In this document: positions 33,148-43,305 of the stretch, piece by piece | Numbering within the stretch: position 1 is the stretch's first letter | How the letters are laid out: each line of letters opens with the position of its first letter | Assembly: GCA_027729635.1 (NCBI GenBank) | Contig: JAQCEM010000008.1 | Location: 1 to 64,000, forward strand | Direction of reading: 5' to 3' | Length of the DNA stretch: 64,000 nt | Source of the DNA: Casp-actino8 sp001510335 | Lineage (GTDB): Bacteria; Actinomycetota; Acidimicrobiia; Acidimicrobiales; Ilumatobacteraceae | The notes under the pieces: generated by a model | What the model was told of the DNA's origin: nothing | Seen by the model: only the letters and a program-made list of their open reading frames with translations | Databases searched by the model: none | Made by a program: the position numbers and the translations under genes

Positions 33148-33417
33148 TCACTTAGCGCGAGCGGCAGTGAACTGTGCCCATGCGCCCGAGATTTCAAGAA
33201 TCTTCTTAACCCGTTCGGTGGGCTGTGCGCCCTTCATCAACCAGGCAACAGCCTTGTCATTGTCGAGATTGATGACCGAAGGCTCGGTGCGTGGGTTGTA
33301 CTGACCCAAGATTTCGAGGAATGAACCATCACGGGCGGAGCGACTGTCGCTCGCGATCACGCGGTAATGAGGCTGCTTGGTCTTTCCGACACGTGTAAGG
33401 CGTAACTTGACTGACAT
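33148..33417 (-). CDS. rpsP: 30S ribosomal protein S16 (bS16)
   Basis: The 89-residue protein has MSVKLRLTRVGKTKQPHYRV (1-20), then RDGSFLEILGQYNP and WLMKGAQPTERVKKIL, typical of bS16. An AGGAG ribosome binding site lies before the ATG. It is the first ribosomal gene after ffh in this direction; the 111-base gap between ffh and rpsP probably holds a promoter. Confidence 0.97.
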   Translation of the reverse strand: MSVKLRLTRVGKTKQPHYRVIASDSRSARDGSFLEILGQYNPRTEPSVINLDNDKAVAWLMKGAQPTERVKKILEISGAWAQFTAARAK

Positions 33418-33528
33418 TCGGCGATAACTCCTGATTCAAGCGCCTAGAACCAGTCCAGGCAGACACCGAAGGCTAACCCGAAAGCACCCCTTCCCCAACG
33501 CCACGAGGCAAGTCTTGGCTGGTCGCAC

Positions 33529-34965
33529 TTAGCGTGACGGGGGAAAACCGGGGAATCCGCCACCAGGAGCTCCGCCCCCAAGACCGTCGCCAAAGCCGCC
33601 ACCTTGACCAGGTAAGCCAGCAGCCCCAAGACCACCGAGGCCAGCCATCGATGACATCTTGCGCTTGCCCTTTTTGCCGGTGGTCATGCCACCCATGCGC
33701 TTCATCATCTTTTGCATCTCACCAAACTGCTTAACCAGACGGTTCACCTCGGCGATTGAGCGGCCGCTACCCGTCGCAATGCGTTGGCGACGACTGCCAT
33801 TGATGATTTCGGGCTTGCGACGTTCTTCTTTGGTCATTGAGCGAATAATCGCCTCGACCGGTTTCAGTTCGTCGTCGCCGATCTTGGCATTTTTCAACTC
33901 TTTGGGCATTCCAGGCATCATGCCCATCAACCCGCCAAGTGGCCCCATCTTCTTGAGCGACTGCATCTGTTCTAAGAAATCGTCGAGCGTGAAATCGCCA
34001 TCGAGCAACTTGGCGGCGGCTTCTTCGGCCGCATCTTTTTCGAAAGCCTGCTCGGCTTGTTCGATGAGTGTGAGCATGTCGCCCATTCCCAAAATTCGTC
34101 CCGCCATACGATCGGGATGGAACTGTTCGAACGCATCAAGTTTTTCACCAGTACTTGCGAAGGCAATGGGACGACCAATGACTTCTTTGACTGACAACGC
34201 CGCACCACCACGCGCATCGCCATCGAGCTTCGACAAGATGACACCGTCAATTTGCAAGGTGCTATGAAATGCTTCAGCAACGCTGACGGCATCTTGACCA
34301 GTCATCGCATCAATCACCAAGAACGTGTAGTTCGGCGTGATCTGATCAGAGATCTGGCGAATCTGCGCCATCATTTCGTCGTCAATTGACAAACGGCCAG
34401 CGGTGTCAACAATCAAAACGTCTTTGCCAAGTCGGTGTGCTTCAGCGAGACCGCGAACTGCGGTGGTGACCGGATCACTTGGATCGCTGAACACCGGAAC
34501 ATCAATTTGACGGCCAAGTGTGCGCAACTGTTCAACAGCAGCCGGACGTTGTAAGTCGGCACCGACAAGGAGTGGATGACGACCTTGCGACTTGAACCAC
34601 TTGGCCAACTTGGCCGAGTTAGTTGTTTTACCTGAACCCTGCAAACCAGCCATCAACACAACGGTGGGTGGACGACTGGCGTAGGTGATTTTGAGGGTTT
34701 CGCCACCAAGGATGTTGGTGAGTTCCTGGTTAACCAGTTTGATGACTTGCTGGCTCGGATCGAGCGCCTTTGACGACTCGATTCCGATGGCACCTTCACG
34801 AATACGTGCAACGACGTTACGAACCACGCTGACGTTGACGTCGGCTTCTAAAAGCGCGGTACGGATTTCTTTCAGAACTTCATCGACATCGGCTTCGGTT
34901 AATCGACCTTTGCCGCGAATGCTTTTGAAGATTCCGTCGAAACGATTGGAGAGATTGTCGAACAT
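33529..34965 (-). CDS. ffh: Signal recognition particle protein Ffh
   Basis: The SRP GTPase binds 4.5S RNA and signal peptides. The 478-residue protein has the N domain, G domain motifs GLQGSGKTTNSAKLAKW (about 106-122), DTAGRLSID (near 188-196) and SKLDGDARGG (near 247-256), and the Met-rich M domain (MQSLKKMGPLGGLMGMMPGM, MKRMGGM). The C-terminus is a Gly/Pro-rich tail of about 30 residues. It lies between a lipoprotein gene and rpsP; ftsY and smc are just upstream. Confidence 0.97.
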   Translation of the reverse strand: MFDNLSNRFDGIFKSIRGKGRLTEADVDEVLKEIRTALLEADVNVSVVRNVVARIREGAIGIESSKALDPSQQVIKLVNQELTNILGGETLKITYASRPPTVVLMAGLQGSGKTTNSAKLAKWFKSQGRHPLLVGADLQRPAAVEQLRTLGRQIDVPVFSDPSDPVTTAVRGLAEAHRLGKDVLIVDTAGRLSIDDEMMAQIRQISDQITPNYTFLVIDAMTGQDAVSVAEAFHSTLQIDGVILSKLDGDARGGAALSVKEVIGRPIAFASTGEKLDAFEQFHPDRMAGRILGMGDMLTLIEQAEQAFEKDAAEEAAAKLLDGDFTLDDFLEQMQSLKKMGPLGGLMGMMPGMPKELKNAKIGDDELKPVEAIIRSMTKEERRKPEIINGSRRQRIATGSGRSIAEVNRLVKQFGEMQKMMKRMGGMTTGKKGKRKMSSMAGLGGLGAAGLPGQGGGFGDGLGGGAPGGGFPGFPPSR

Positions 34966-35008
34966 AGCAATCTTGAGGCTACCGCCCCGCTTCTAAGCGG
35001 TGACGGCG

Positions 35009-36514
35009 TCAGCCGGGCGTTGCAGCGGTGACTTTGTCGGCAACCACCGTCAACGTCACGCGGTCTGTGCGGTAATCCATGGTGAGGGCGAAATCTTCTC
35101 CGTCACGACTGCCAACTCGAACTGTCAAACCTTTGGCTTCGGCTGTTTTGGTGGCTTCGGCTTCAGACATGCCCAGCAAAGTGTCAGCCACCTCTTGAGC
35201 GACTGACATGTCGGGCTCGACGACTGGGTCAACTGCTGGCTCGACATCGGTTGATGCAACCGCGGTGTCGGGAACAGGGACCTCGGTAGCAGGCACTGCA
35301 TCAACTGCATCGCTCACCTGCATGTACTCATCAGGCAAAGCCGAAACGGTGTAACGACCAGCATATCCATACTCGTCTTCGGCAGCGATGAATGTGTAGC
35401 CAGGTACGAGGTAGATCGAACCATCTACTCCGTAGAGCATCACGAGTTCTTCTTCAACGCCGATGATTGACACTTCTTGAATTTCTGGCGCTGGTGCATC
35501 AAGGGTCGGATACGTTTCTGCCACGACATCAGAAGTCGGCACATCAGAAGTTGCGGGCTCAGTTGTCACCACTGATTCAACATCAGATGTTGCGGGCTCA
35601 ATCGCGGCCGTTGCATCATAGGCAAATCCGCCACGAACCATTGGACCGCCCCACATGCCATTTTGCTGCGAATTCAAACGCTCAATTGCCGCAGCAGTTC
35701 CGATGCGAGGGTACGAAGCGCCATCCTGAACATCGGCAAGCGCTCCACTAGCCCAAGAGATCGCCGCATTTGCACCGTAGCCAATCGACCATGAGAGTGA
35801 ACTACGTACGCCGTCAATCTTCAAGTAACCATTGACGCTCGCACCCCACTCATCGGCATACGAGTCAATAATGAGATCATCGACATTTCCCCCGAGTGCA
35901 CTCACAGTTGTTGCAAAGAGTTCTTCGGCTTCGGCCTTGGTCGGCACATTTTCGAGAGCAACTGGCTCGGCACATAGTTCGGTGACAGGAGCCGGAACAT
36001 CACTTGATGGGTCAACCGCCGTCGCCGACGACTGTTCATACACGCATGGCCGTGATGAGATCGATGACTGGTCCCATGATGGCGAGTATCTCCAATAACG
36101 CATCGCGTCAGAGCCGACGTACAACGTTGCCGTTGTTCCGTCGTAGTTGCCCGCCAAGTAACCGCCGCCCTGTGTTGCATCTTGGGCTTCAAAATCTTTC
36201 GTGATTCCTAATGCCGCCTTGAGTGCATTCAACGAATCAGTCGAAGCATCACCAGCGGTCAGCGTGTACGAGGGCGCATCACTATCGAGCGCTGGCAAAT
36301 CAACGGCAGCGGTGAAGTTCTGTTGATAGGCCCACATCATTTTTTCATCGGCACGGGCCATATCAGATGCTGCTGAAGCTGATTCCGACCAACCACCACC
36401 GTTAGCGGCAGACAAAACCAAAATGGGCGGGCCTGAGGCATCGGGGTCGTCACCACACGACGACACGGTAAGGAGCGCAAAAACGGTAAGGGCGGGGACC
36501 AGAATTTTCTTCAT
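35009..36514 (-). CDS. Lipoprotein with repeat linker and I78-inhibitor-like C-terminal domain
   Basis: The 501-residue protein has a lipobox signal (ALLTVSSCGDD, Cys near 20), an N-terminal domain of about 270 residues that I do not recognise, a Ser/Thr/Asp/Val repeat region (PATSDV occurs twice), and a last segment LLGMSEAEATKTAEAKGLTV followed by RVGSRDGEDFALTMDYRTDR and VVADKV. That end resembles the proteinase inhibitor I78 fold, in which an EAE...DYRPDR-like loop contacts serine proteases. It is predicted to be anchored outside the cell. It sits between ftsY and ffh, which are often adjacent. Confidence 0.65.
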   Translation of the reverse strand: MKKILVPALTVFALLTVSSCGDDPDASGPPILVLSAANGGGWSESASAASDMARADEKMMWAYQQNFTAAVDLPALDSDAPSYTLTAGDASTDSLNALKAALGITKDFEAQDATQGGGYLAGNYDGTTATLYVGSDAMRYWRYSPSWDQSSISSRPCVYEQSSATAVDPSSDVPAPVTELCAEPVALENVPTKAEAEELFATTVSALGGNVDDLIIDSYADEWGASVNGYLKIDGVRSSLSWSIGYGANAAISWASGALADVQDGASYPRIGTAAAIERLNSQQNGMWGGPMVRGGFAYDATAAIEPATSDVESVVTTEPATSDVPTSDVVAETYPTLDAPAPEIQEVSIIGVEEELVMLYGVDGSIYLVPGYTFIAAEDEYGYAGRYTVSALPDEYMQVSDAVDAVPATEVPVPDTAVASTDVEPAVDPVVEPDMSVAQEVADTLLGMSEAEATKTAEAKGLTVRVGSRDGEDFALTMDYRTDRVTLTVVADKVTAATPG

Positions 36515-36598
36515 AAAACTACGACGATGCCAGATTTCGGGTTAGTTCCCAACCATGACAGAAAAATTAGGAACTCAGTCATTTCTTTCCTCGGCGGG

Positions 36599-37720
36599 TC
36601 ACCCGATGAAGAGGGCTGACACGTATTCGTCGGGGTCAAAAGCCACCAAGTCGCCAATGGTTTCGCCCAGACCAACCAACTTGATGGGGATTCCCATTTC
36701 AGTTTCGATGGCAAACACAATGCCACCCTTGGCTGAACCATCAAGTTTGGTCAGCACGACACCAGTAACACCAGCAGCATCGGTGAATTCGCGAGCTTGC
36801 GACAAACCGTTCTGACCAGTCGTGGCATCAATGACCAGCAGAACCTCGGTCACTTGACCAGGCTCACGATCGGCAATACGACGAACCTTACGAAGTTCAT
36901 CCATGAGGTTTGACTTGTTCTGCAAACGACCAGCCGTGTCGCCAAGCACGAGATCAAAACCTTTAGCGGCAGCGCGTTGAATTCCGTCGAAGATGACCGA
37001 ACTCGGATCTCCACCTTCGGCGCCGCGCACCAATTCGGCGCCCGAGCGCTCGGCCCAGGTGCCCAATTGTTCAGCTGCAGCTGCACGGAAAGTATCGCCC
37101 GCAGCCAGCACTAATGAACGACCGAGTTGCGCCTGTTGCGCCGAAACTTTGCCAATGGTGGTGGTCTTGCCAACACCATTCACGCCGACAAACAACCAAA
37201 CGTTGATTCGACCTTCGTCGAGTTGAGCGAAGTTCAATTCACGATCCGCACCTTCAAGACGCGACGTCATCTCGCGCTGTAACGCTAAAAGCAATTCGTC
37301 CGGAGTCGTAATTTCTTTGGCCTTCACTCGGCCACGTAAAGAGTTCAGCAATTCGTCGGTCACACCAATTCCGACGTCAGCTTTCAACAACGCTTCTTCG
37401 AGATCGTCCCACGTTTCGTTGGTGATGCCACCACGCGCCCGCACTCCCCCAAAAACACCAGCCAACGATAATGCCGTTTTACCCCACCGACTCTTGGGCG
37501 GAACCGGTGCTTCAACAACTGGTACTTCAACTACTGGCGTTTCAACTTCTGGTGCTTCAACTACTTCGGCCTTCACGACTGGCGTTTCAACAACAACTGG
37601 CTCTGAGATGACTGGCTTGACTCCAGCCCCGCCGCTTGAGCGACGATTCAGTACGACGACACCGAGTCCAAAGACCACAGTGACAACTAAAAGAATCAAC
37701 AACAGAGATTGCGTATTCAT
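36599..37720 (-). CDS. ftsY: SRP receptor FtsY
   Basis: The 373-residue protein begins with a membrane helix (about 5-25), unlike the soluble enterobacterial form. A Val/Glu/Pro repeat linker follows, then the NG domain with VGVNGVGKTTTIGKVSAQQA (about 178-197), AAGDTFRAAAAEQL, DTAGRLQNKSNLMDEL and LTKLDGSAKGG (near 329-339). It recruits the SRP-ribosome complex to the membrane. An AAGGAA ribosome binding site precedes the ATG, and smc ends 15 bases upstream. Confidence 0.97.
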   Translation of the reverse strand: MNTQSLLLILLVVTVVFGLGVVVLNRRSSGGAGVKPVISEPVVVETPVVKAEVVEAPEVETPVVEVPVVEAPVPPKSRWGKTALSLAGVFGGVRARGGITNETWDDLEEALLKADVGIGVTDELLNSLRGRVKAKEITTPDELLLALQREMTSRLEGADRELNFAQLDEGRINVWLFVGVNGVGKTTTIGKVSAQQAQLGRSLVLAAGDTFRAAAAEQLGTWAERSGAELVRGAEGGDPSSVIFDGIQRAAAKGFDLVLGDTAGRLQNKSNLMDELRKVRRIADREPGQVTEVLLVIDATTGQNGLSQAREFTDAAGVTGVVLTKLDGSAKGGIVFAIETEMGIPIKLVGLGETIGDLVAFDPDEYVSALFIG

Positions 37721-37735
37721 GTGAGTTCCTTACGA

Positions 37736-40700
37736 TTAAGCAGCGCCGCCACCGGAGACCGATGAGGCCTTCTCGGTGACAACCTTCGACGAGCCACCTG
37801 GTTGCATACTGACACCTAACAAACAATCGCCTGCTTCCATGGTGCGCTTTTGGTGACTCACAATCAGTAACTGGGCTTCTTGGCGGAACTCTTGAATGAG
37901 TCCCAAGAAACGATGCAAGTTCACGTCATCGAGGGCGGCTTCAACTTCGTCCATCACGTAGAACGGCGACGGGCGACTGCGGAAGACTGCGAACAAGAAA
38001 GCCAATGCTGTGAGGCTGCGCTCTCCGCCTGACAACAGACTCAACTTCTTGACGTTCTTTCCACCAGGCTTTGCTTCAACTTCAATACCCGTATTAAGCA
38101 AGTCATCTGGGTTAGTGAGCACCAATCGCCCAATTCCGCCAGGGAACAGGTTGCCGAACAGTTGTGTGAAGTTTCCACTCACATCGGCGAATGCCGACGC
38201 AAATACCGACTGGATTTCGTTGTCAACTGCGGTGATCACGCGCATCAATTCGCGACGCGTGTTGCGCACATCTTCAAGTTGCTCTTCCAAAAACTTGTGA
38301 CGCTCTTGCAGTTCGTTGAACTCTTCAAGTGCCAACGGGTTGATTGGTCCCATCAAACGCAATTCACGTTCAAGATCGCGTGTACGTGCCGGTGCTGTGA
38401 TGCCCTCTGGCAACTCGGGCATTTCGGCGGCTTCGGCAACTTCGGGCTCGACATCAAGGTCACGACGCAGAGTTTCGACAGTCGCTTCAAGGCGCATCTT
38501 GACTTCAGCCTCTTCAACCTCAGAACGACGTGATCGCTCACGGACTTCTTCAAGTTCGCGCTCGGTCGCTGAACGGTGTTTGCGCATCTCATCAAGATGA
38601 GTTGCCAATGCCCGCACTTCATCGCTTTGACGACGACGCTTCTCGTGCAATACAGCCAAGCGCGATTCAATGACATGACGATGTGCGTCGACGATCAAAG
38701 ACAATCGTTCGGTCGCCACAAGAATCTTTTCGATCTTTTCACGATGTCCAGCAGCTTCAGATCGCGCAACGGCATCGGCTTCAAGTCGTCGTTCAGTTTC
38801 GGCCAAACGGGCTTCAATGAACTGCTTTCGCTCAATAAGACCGGCTGAACGCACTTCAAGATCACGACGTCGACCCGACAACAAGGCCGATTGAGCCTCG
38901 AGGGTTGCCCGGGCTTCACCACGAGCTTTGGCAGCTTCGGCTTCGGCGGCTTCTTCTTGTTCAAGCGAAGGAACTAGGTGCTCAAGTTCGGCGACGCGTG
39001 CCTTCAAACGGTTGAGGCGTTCTTCAATCTCTCCAAGTGTCGGCAACAATCCTTCGGACTCGGTTGCTGCTTCGCGCCGTTCGCTTTGAACGCGAGCCAA
39101 TGCTTCAGACGCTGCAGTGAATGCAGCGTCATTGGCATCAAGGCGCTTTTGTAGTTCGGATTCGCGTGAACGGGCGGACTGGTGCTCAGTTTGGGCGATT
39201 CGCACGGCCTCGTCGCGAACTGCCAGTTCGGACTTCGAGGTTTCAGCATTGTTTAGAGCGTCCTCGAGAGCAGCGCCGGTTGCGCCGCCACCAGCGACTC
39301 CGATTCGCCAGCCGGTGGTCGTGAAGCGATCGCCTTCTGGCGTCACTGCGACCAAACGCGGATCGCTCATGACTGCATCTACAGCCGCAGTCCAGTCTTT
39401 AACTTGCACCGACGTGGCAAGTAAGAGATCAAGAAGATCAGAAACGTCTTTGCGCGTTGAACGCACATGATCGCGAATTCGCAACGCACCCGCAGGCACC
39501 AGACCGGTGATGACTACTTCTGACTTGGCGCCGAGCGCCAACACTGCTCCTGATGTTGAAGCCGATCGCAAATGTGCCAAAGCCCGACGAGCCGCTTCAG
39601 TATTTTCAACGACAACTGACAACAGGGCTTCGCCGAGCGCTGCTTCAACTGAAGCTTCCCAACCTTCGTCAATAACAACGAGATCAAGCAGTGTTCCGAC
39701 AACCCCCGAGACATCTTTCAGCTTTTCGGCACCAGCACGAGCACGTGCGCTGTCGAGCGCTAACTGCAATGCCTCACTTCGGGCTTGCCAACGTGCCAGT
39801 TCGGATGCCACAGCGTTTCGAGTCGACACGGCCCTTTCTAGTTCAGCCTCCGTCGACAAACGTCGGGCCTCTGCCTCGGTCACTTCATTAACAAGCGGCA
39901 CCTCAACGGTTTGTGCACGTTCACATTCGTTACGAAGACGCTCGATCTCAGCGACGTAGCGACCATCGCGCTCAGACAAAGTCTGCATGCGCGCTGATAA
40001 GCGACGATATTCAGAATCTGCCGATTCGACCGAAGCGCGCAACGTACGCAACTCTCCACGAACTTCGGCGGCCGCACTTGCGGCCGACGTCGTTGACGAG
40101 ATGTGATCAAACAAAGTGGCTGCTTCGTGACGCTCGCCCTCAAAGGCCGCTTCGTCGTTAGCAAGTTCGAGGCTTTCGGGCTCAAGACGCTCCATTGCCG
40201 ATTCAACTTCGGAGAGCTCGGTCGCAAGTCGTGAAGCATCCGCTTCGAGATTGGCCACGACGCCCGAGTCCATCATTGCGCCGCGGTCACGTTCATACGA
40301 ACGGCGACGCTCGACAAGCAACATTGAAATACCGCGAGCTCGTTCACGCAATTGCTCAACACGAACTAATTCATCACTCAGGCCGCTGTCGCCACGTGCT
40401 GACAATTCGGATTCGGCAGCCATGACATTGGTGTCAAGCTCGGCCAAAAGACGACGCAACTCGTTTTCTTTGTCGCCGGAACTGGTTCGTTCGACAGCCA
40501 ACGCCTCAAGACGACGGCGGAATGTCGTAATTTCACGACCTGATAAGAACAAACGCAGAGCATTGAGTTCGGCAACCAGATCGCCATGTCGACGTGCTGC
40601 TTCGGCTTGGCGTTCAAGTGGGCGTAATTGACGACGCACTTCGCGCAGCAAATCTTGGACCCGCAACAGAGAGGCCTCAGTGGCATCAAGACGGCGTTCA

Positions 40701-41230
40701 GCCTTTTCTTTACGCTTGCGGAACTTCAAGACGCCAGCGGCTTCTTCGATAATTGAACGTCGATCTTCAGGACGGGCATTCAACACCGCATCAATTTGAC
40801 CCTGGCTCACGATGACGTGTTGCTGACGACCCACACCGGCATCGGACAAAAGTTCTTGAACGTCGAGCAAACGGCACGACACGCCGTTAATCGCGTATTC
40901 ACTCTCGCCGGTGCGGAACAAAATTCGACTGACACTTACTTCGGATGCATCAAGTGGCAAAAGACCTGATGAGTTGTCGAGCGTCAGCGTCACTTCAGCA
41001 CGGCCCAATGCGGCACGCTTAGCGGTTCCAGCGAAGATGACATCGTCCATCTTCTGGCTACGGACAGCACTCGGAGCCTGGGCGCCAAGCACCCACGCGA
41101 TGGCGTCAACGACATTTGACTTTCCAGAACCATTGGGACCGACTACCACGGTGACCCCTGGTTCGAGATCCATCACGGTGGTGTCGGCGAATGACTTGAA
41201 GCCTTTGAGAGTAAGAGATTTAAGAAACAC
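37736..41230 (-). CDS. smc: Chromosome segregation protein SMC
   Basis: The 1164-residue ATPase has Walker A VVGPNGSGKSNVVDAIAWVLG (about 30-50), long coiled coils, a hinge domain near 500-640 (GVVGTLLDLVVIDEGWE), the ABC signature LSGGERSLTALAFLF (near 1070) and Walker B with YVMDEVEAALDDVN. SMC compacts and separates chromosomes, usually with ScpA/ScpB. The start is GTG 41230 with a TAAGGT -10-like box at 41245-41240, so the leader would be 0-3 bases. It is followed by ftsY. Confidence 0.97.
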   Translation of the reverse strand: MFLKSLTLKGFKSFADTTVMDLEPGVTVVVGPNGSGKSNVVDAIAWVLGAQAPSAVRSQKMDDVIFAGTAKRAALGRAEVTLTLDNSSGLLPLDASEVSVSRILFRTGESEYAINGVSCRLLDVQELLSDAGVGRQQHVIVSQGQIDAVLNARPEDRRSIIEEAAGVLKFRKRKEKAERRLDATEASLLRVQDLLREVRRQLRPLERQAEAARRHGDLVAELNALRLFLSGREITTFRRRLEALAVERTSSGDKENELRRLLAELDTNVMAAESELSARGDSGLSDELVRVEQLRERARGISMLLVERRRSYERDRGAMMDSGVVANLEADASRLATELSEVESAMERLEPESLELANDEAAFEGERHEAATLFDHISSTTSAASAAAEVRGELRTLRASVESADSEYRRLSARMQTLSERDGRYVAEIERLRNECERAQTVEVPLVNEVTEAEARRLSTEAELERAVSTRNAVASELARWQARSEALQLALDSARARAGAEKLKDVSGVVGTLLDLVVIDEGWEASVEAALGEALLSVVVENTEAARRALAHLRSASTSGAVLALGAKSEVVITGLVPAGALRIRDHVRSTRKDVSDLLDLLLATSVQVKDWTAAVDAVMSDPRLVAVTPEGDRFTTTGWRIGVAGGGATGAALEDALNNAETSKSELAVRDEAVRIAQTEHQSARSRESELQKRLDANDAAFTAASEALARVQSERREAATESEGLLPTLGEIEERLNRLKARVAELEHLVPSLEQEEAAEAEAAKARGEARATLEAQSALLSGRRRDLEVRSAGLIERKQFIEARLAETERRLEADAVARSEAAGHREKIEKILVATERLSLIVDAHRHVIESRLAVLHEKRRRQSDEVRALATHLDEMRKHRSATERELEEVRERSRRSEVEEAEVKMRLEATVETLRRDLDVEPEVAEAAEMPELPEGITAPARTRDLERELRLMGPINPLALEEFNELQERHKFLEEQLEDVRNTRRELMRVITAVDNEIQSVFASAFADVSGNFTQLFGNLFPGGIGRLVLTNPDDLLNTGIEVEAKPGGKNVKKLSLLSGGERSLTALAFLFAVFRSRPSPFYVMDEVEAALDDVNLHRFLGLIQEFRQEAQLLIVSHQKRTMEAGDCLLGVSMQPGGSSKVVTEKASSVSGGGAA

Positions 41231-41296
41231 GGCGTCCCGACCTTAGTTCACAGAGGCACCTAGTGCCCCCGTCAATCAGCCCAGCGAAACCCGAAT

Positions 41297-42133
41297 TCAA
41301 CGCTGGCAGACCTTGCACCAACTCGTGGTCCGTCCCCCGATGACCGCACTCGTAATGATTCCCTTCCCGCAGGTGCGGCAGGGTAAACCGGAGCGGGCAT
41401 ACACCCGGTGTTGCTCTTGAAAACTTCCTGAATCGCCGTCAAGGTCGACGTATTGGGCGTCGCTCAATGTTGATCCGCCATGATCGATGGCGGTGTGCAG
41501 AATTTCGTGGAGTGCCTCGTGAATTCGGGCCGATTGCGCCGGCCCGACGTTACGAGCTGGTCGCCGTGGGTGGACTTTGGCCCGATGCAAGATTTCGTCA
41601 CCGTAAATGTTTCCGATTCCGGCGATGAGGTGTTGATCAAGCAATGTCGCCTTTACTGCCCGAGCGGTGGAACGGAGGATTTTTCGTAACTCAGCCAAGG
41701 TCAGCCCGTCAACAATCGGGTCTCGACCAAGAGCCGCAAGCTCGGGAAGAATGTGCGATACATCGACTGGGTCGAAAACCACGACTTCTCCAAAAGTTCG
41801 GGGATCAACAAATCGAAGTTCATTCCCATCGTCAAGAGTCATCACCACGTGACTATGAGGCGGGCGCTTTGAGCTGGCTGTGTCAATGAGCACCTGACCG
41901 CTCATACGTAGGTGGATCATGACCGAGTCGCCCGAACTTAAGGAACACAGCAGATACTTGCCGCGTCGTTGGGCTTCAATAACACGCACGCCAGTGAGGC
42001 GCGCAATCACTTCTTCACGAGAGGTGCGACGAACCGAGCGTTCACGACCAACTTCGACTTTCGTAATTCGTCGACCAACGAAATGTTCTTCAAGTCCTCG
42101 GCGGACAGTTTCAACTTCGGGAAGTTCAGGCAC
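41297..42133 (-). CDS. mutM: Formamidopyrimidine-DNA glycosylase
   Basis: MutM removes 8-oxoguanine and cuts the abasic site. The mature N-terminus PELPEVETVRRGLEE with the catalytic Pro and Glu directly follows a GTG at 42133, which fixes the start. The later motifs are LRMSGQVL, LRFVDPRTFGEVVVFDP, LLDQHLIAGIGNIYGDEILH (near 166-185) and a C-terminal zinc finger CRTCGKGI...CKVCQR. The protein has 278 residues. It overlaps the end of rnc by 8 bases. Confidence 0.96.
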   Translation of the reverse strand: MPELPEVETVRRGLEEHFVGRRITKVEVGRERSVRRTSREEVIARLTGVRVIEAQRRGKYLLCSLSSGDSVMIHLRMSGQVLIDTASSKRPPHSHVVMTLDDGNELRFVDPRTFGEVVVFDPVDVSHILPELAALGRDPIVDGLTLAELRKILRSTARAVKATLLDQHLIAGIGNIYGDEILHRAKVHPRRPARNVGPAQSARIHEALHEILHTAIDHGGSTLSDAQYVDLDGDSGSFQEQHRVYARSGLPCRTCGKGIITSAVIGGRTTSWCKVCQR

Positions 42134-42926
42134 GACCGATATCAACACCGCGCGCGTGCAGCACCGAAAGTGCCATGGTTGACGCAGCTTGCGCAGCAGC
42201 CTTTTTCGTTCGGCCATTTTCACAACCGACTTCAACACCGTTCACAATGACTTTGGCGGTGAATGTCGGTTCGTGCGCTGCACCAGTTTGTTCAATCTCG
42301 ACCAGCGGAGGCCGTGAGTACTCTCGAACACATACCCGAATTAAATGGCTTCGTGCATCAAACTCGTCAAGCCGCTCGGCCTGACTTACGATGCGCTCAC
42401 CCATGATCTTGATGACAAAAGCTTTTGCTTTGTCGGGACCGCCGTCTAGATATAAGGCACCGATGAAAGCCTCAAGCGCGTCAGCCAAAATCGAACTCTT
42501 CTTTCGACCACCAGCCGACAGCTCACCGGCGCCGAGTTGAATCCATTGACCGAGTTGAATCTCTTGCGCAATCTCGGCCAAGGTTTCGGCGTTCACTAGA
42601 GATTTACGTAGATCGGTGAGTTCACCCTCATTCATCGTGGGGTGAGCTTGGTAAATGCGATCCGTGATCGTCCATTGCAAAATGGCATCGCCCAAGAACT
42701 CAAGACGTTCGTTACTTGAGTTACCTGGATGCTCGGCACACCACGAACGATGGGACCGTGCTTGCCTCAGTAACGAAGTGTTGGTAAATGCATGGTCGGC
42801 GTTCTCGCGCGTCCAAACTTCAATATCTCCGCCAGAAAATTCGCTACGTTTTTCACGGCGTTCACGACGAGTTGTTTTCGCCCTGAACTTATTGAGCAAT
42901 TTCCGAGATGCGGCAAAACCCGCCAT
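42126..42926 (-). CDS. rnc: Ribonuclease III
   Basis: The 266-residue protein has a basic N-terminal extension of about 30 residues, the endonuclease signature NERLEFLGDAILQWTITD (about 72-89), KSSILADALEAFIGALYLDGG (near 144-164) and a C-terminal dsRNA-binding domain (GRTKKAAAQAASTMALSVL). It processes rRNA precursors and structured mRNAs. ATG 42926 is used in preference to TTG 42929. It starts 6 bases after the acpP stop. Confidence 0.95.
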   Translation of the reverse strand: MAGFAASRKLLNKFRAKTTRRERREKRSEFSGGDIEVWTRENADHAFTNTSLLRQARSHRSWCAEHPGNSSNERLEFLGDAILQWTITDRIYQAHPTMNEGELTDLRKSLVNAETLAEIAQEIQLGQWIQLGAGELSAGGRKKSSILADALEAFIGALYLDGGPDKAKAFVIKIMGERIVSQAERLDEFDARSHLIRVCVREYSRPPLVEIEQTGAAHEPTFTAKVIVNGVEVGCENGRTKKAAAQAASTMALSVLHARGVDIGRA

Positions 42927-42932
42927 CAAAAA

Positions 42933-43241
42933 TCAGCCCTTTTGGCCGTGTGCCAAAACGTGTGCGTACACGAAATCAACTGCGTCACGAACAGTCTTCA
43001 AGTCGGCCAAGTCTTCATCTTCGATACGGAATCCAACGGTTCGTTCGCTTAATTCTTCTTCAAGTGCGTCGACCAATTCAACAAGTGCCAATGAGTCGGC
43101 ATTGAGATCGTCCTTAAATGACTGTCCTTCCGAGATGTTTTCGGGATCCATTTCAAGAATGTCAACAAGCTGATCACGAACAATCGCAAAGATCGCATCG
43201 CGATCAAGGGGTCCGTCTACTACATGGGTCTCAGCGGGCAC
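42933..43241 (-). CDS. acpP: Acyl carrier protein
   Basis: The 102-residue acidic protein has the phosphopantetheine attachment site DLNADSLALVELVDALEEEL (Ser in DSL near 49). It carries growing acyl chains in fatty acid synthesis. It has an N-terminal extension of about 12 residues relative to E. coli AcpP. The start is GTG with a strong GGAGG ribosome binding site. It lies between plsX and rnc, the classic lipid-synthesis order. Confidence 0.95.
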   Translation of the reverse strand: MPAETHVVDGPLDRDAIFAIVRDQLVDILEMDPENISEGQSFKDDLNADSLALVELVDALEEELSERTVGFRIEDEDLADLKTVRDAVDFVYAHVLAHGQKG

Positions 43242-43305
43242 GATGTCCTCCAGGTCAACTAGCTGTTACGACGATGATAACTGCGATGACAACACCCCGT
43301 GAGTG

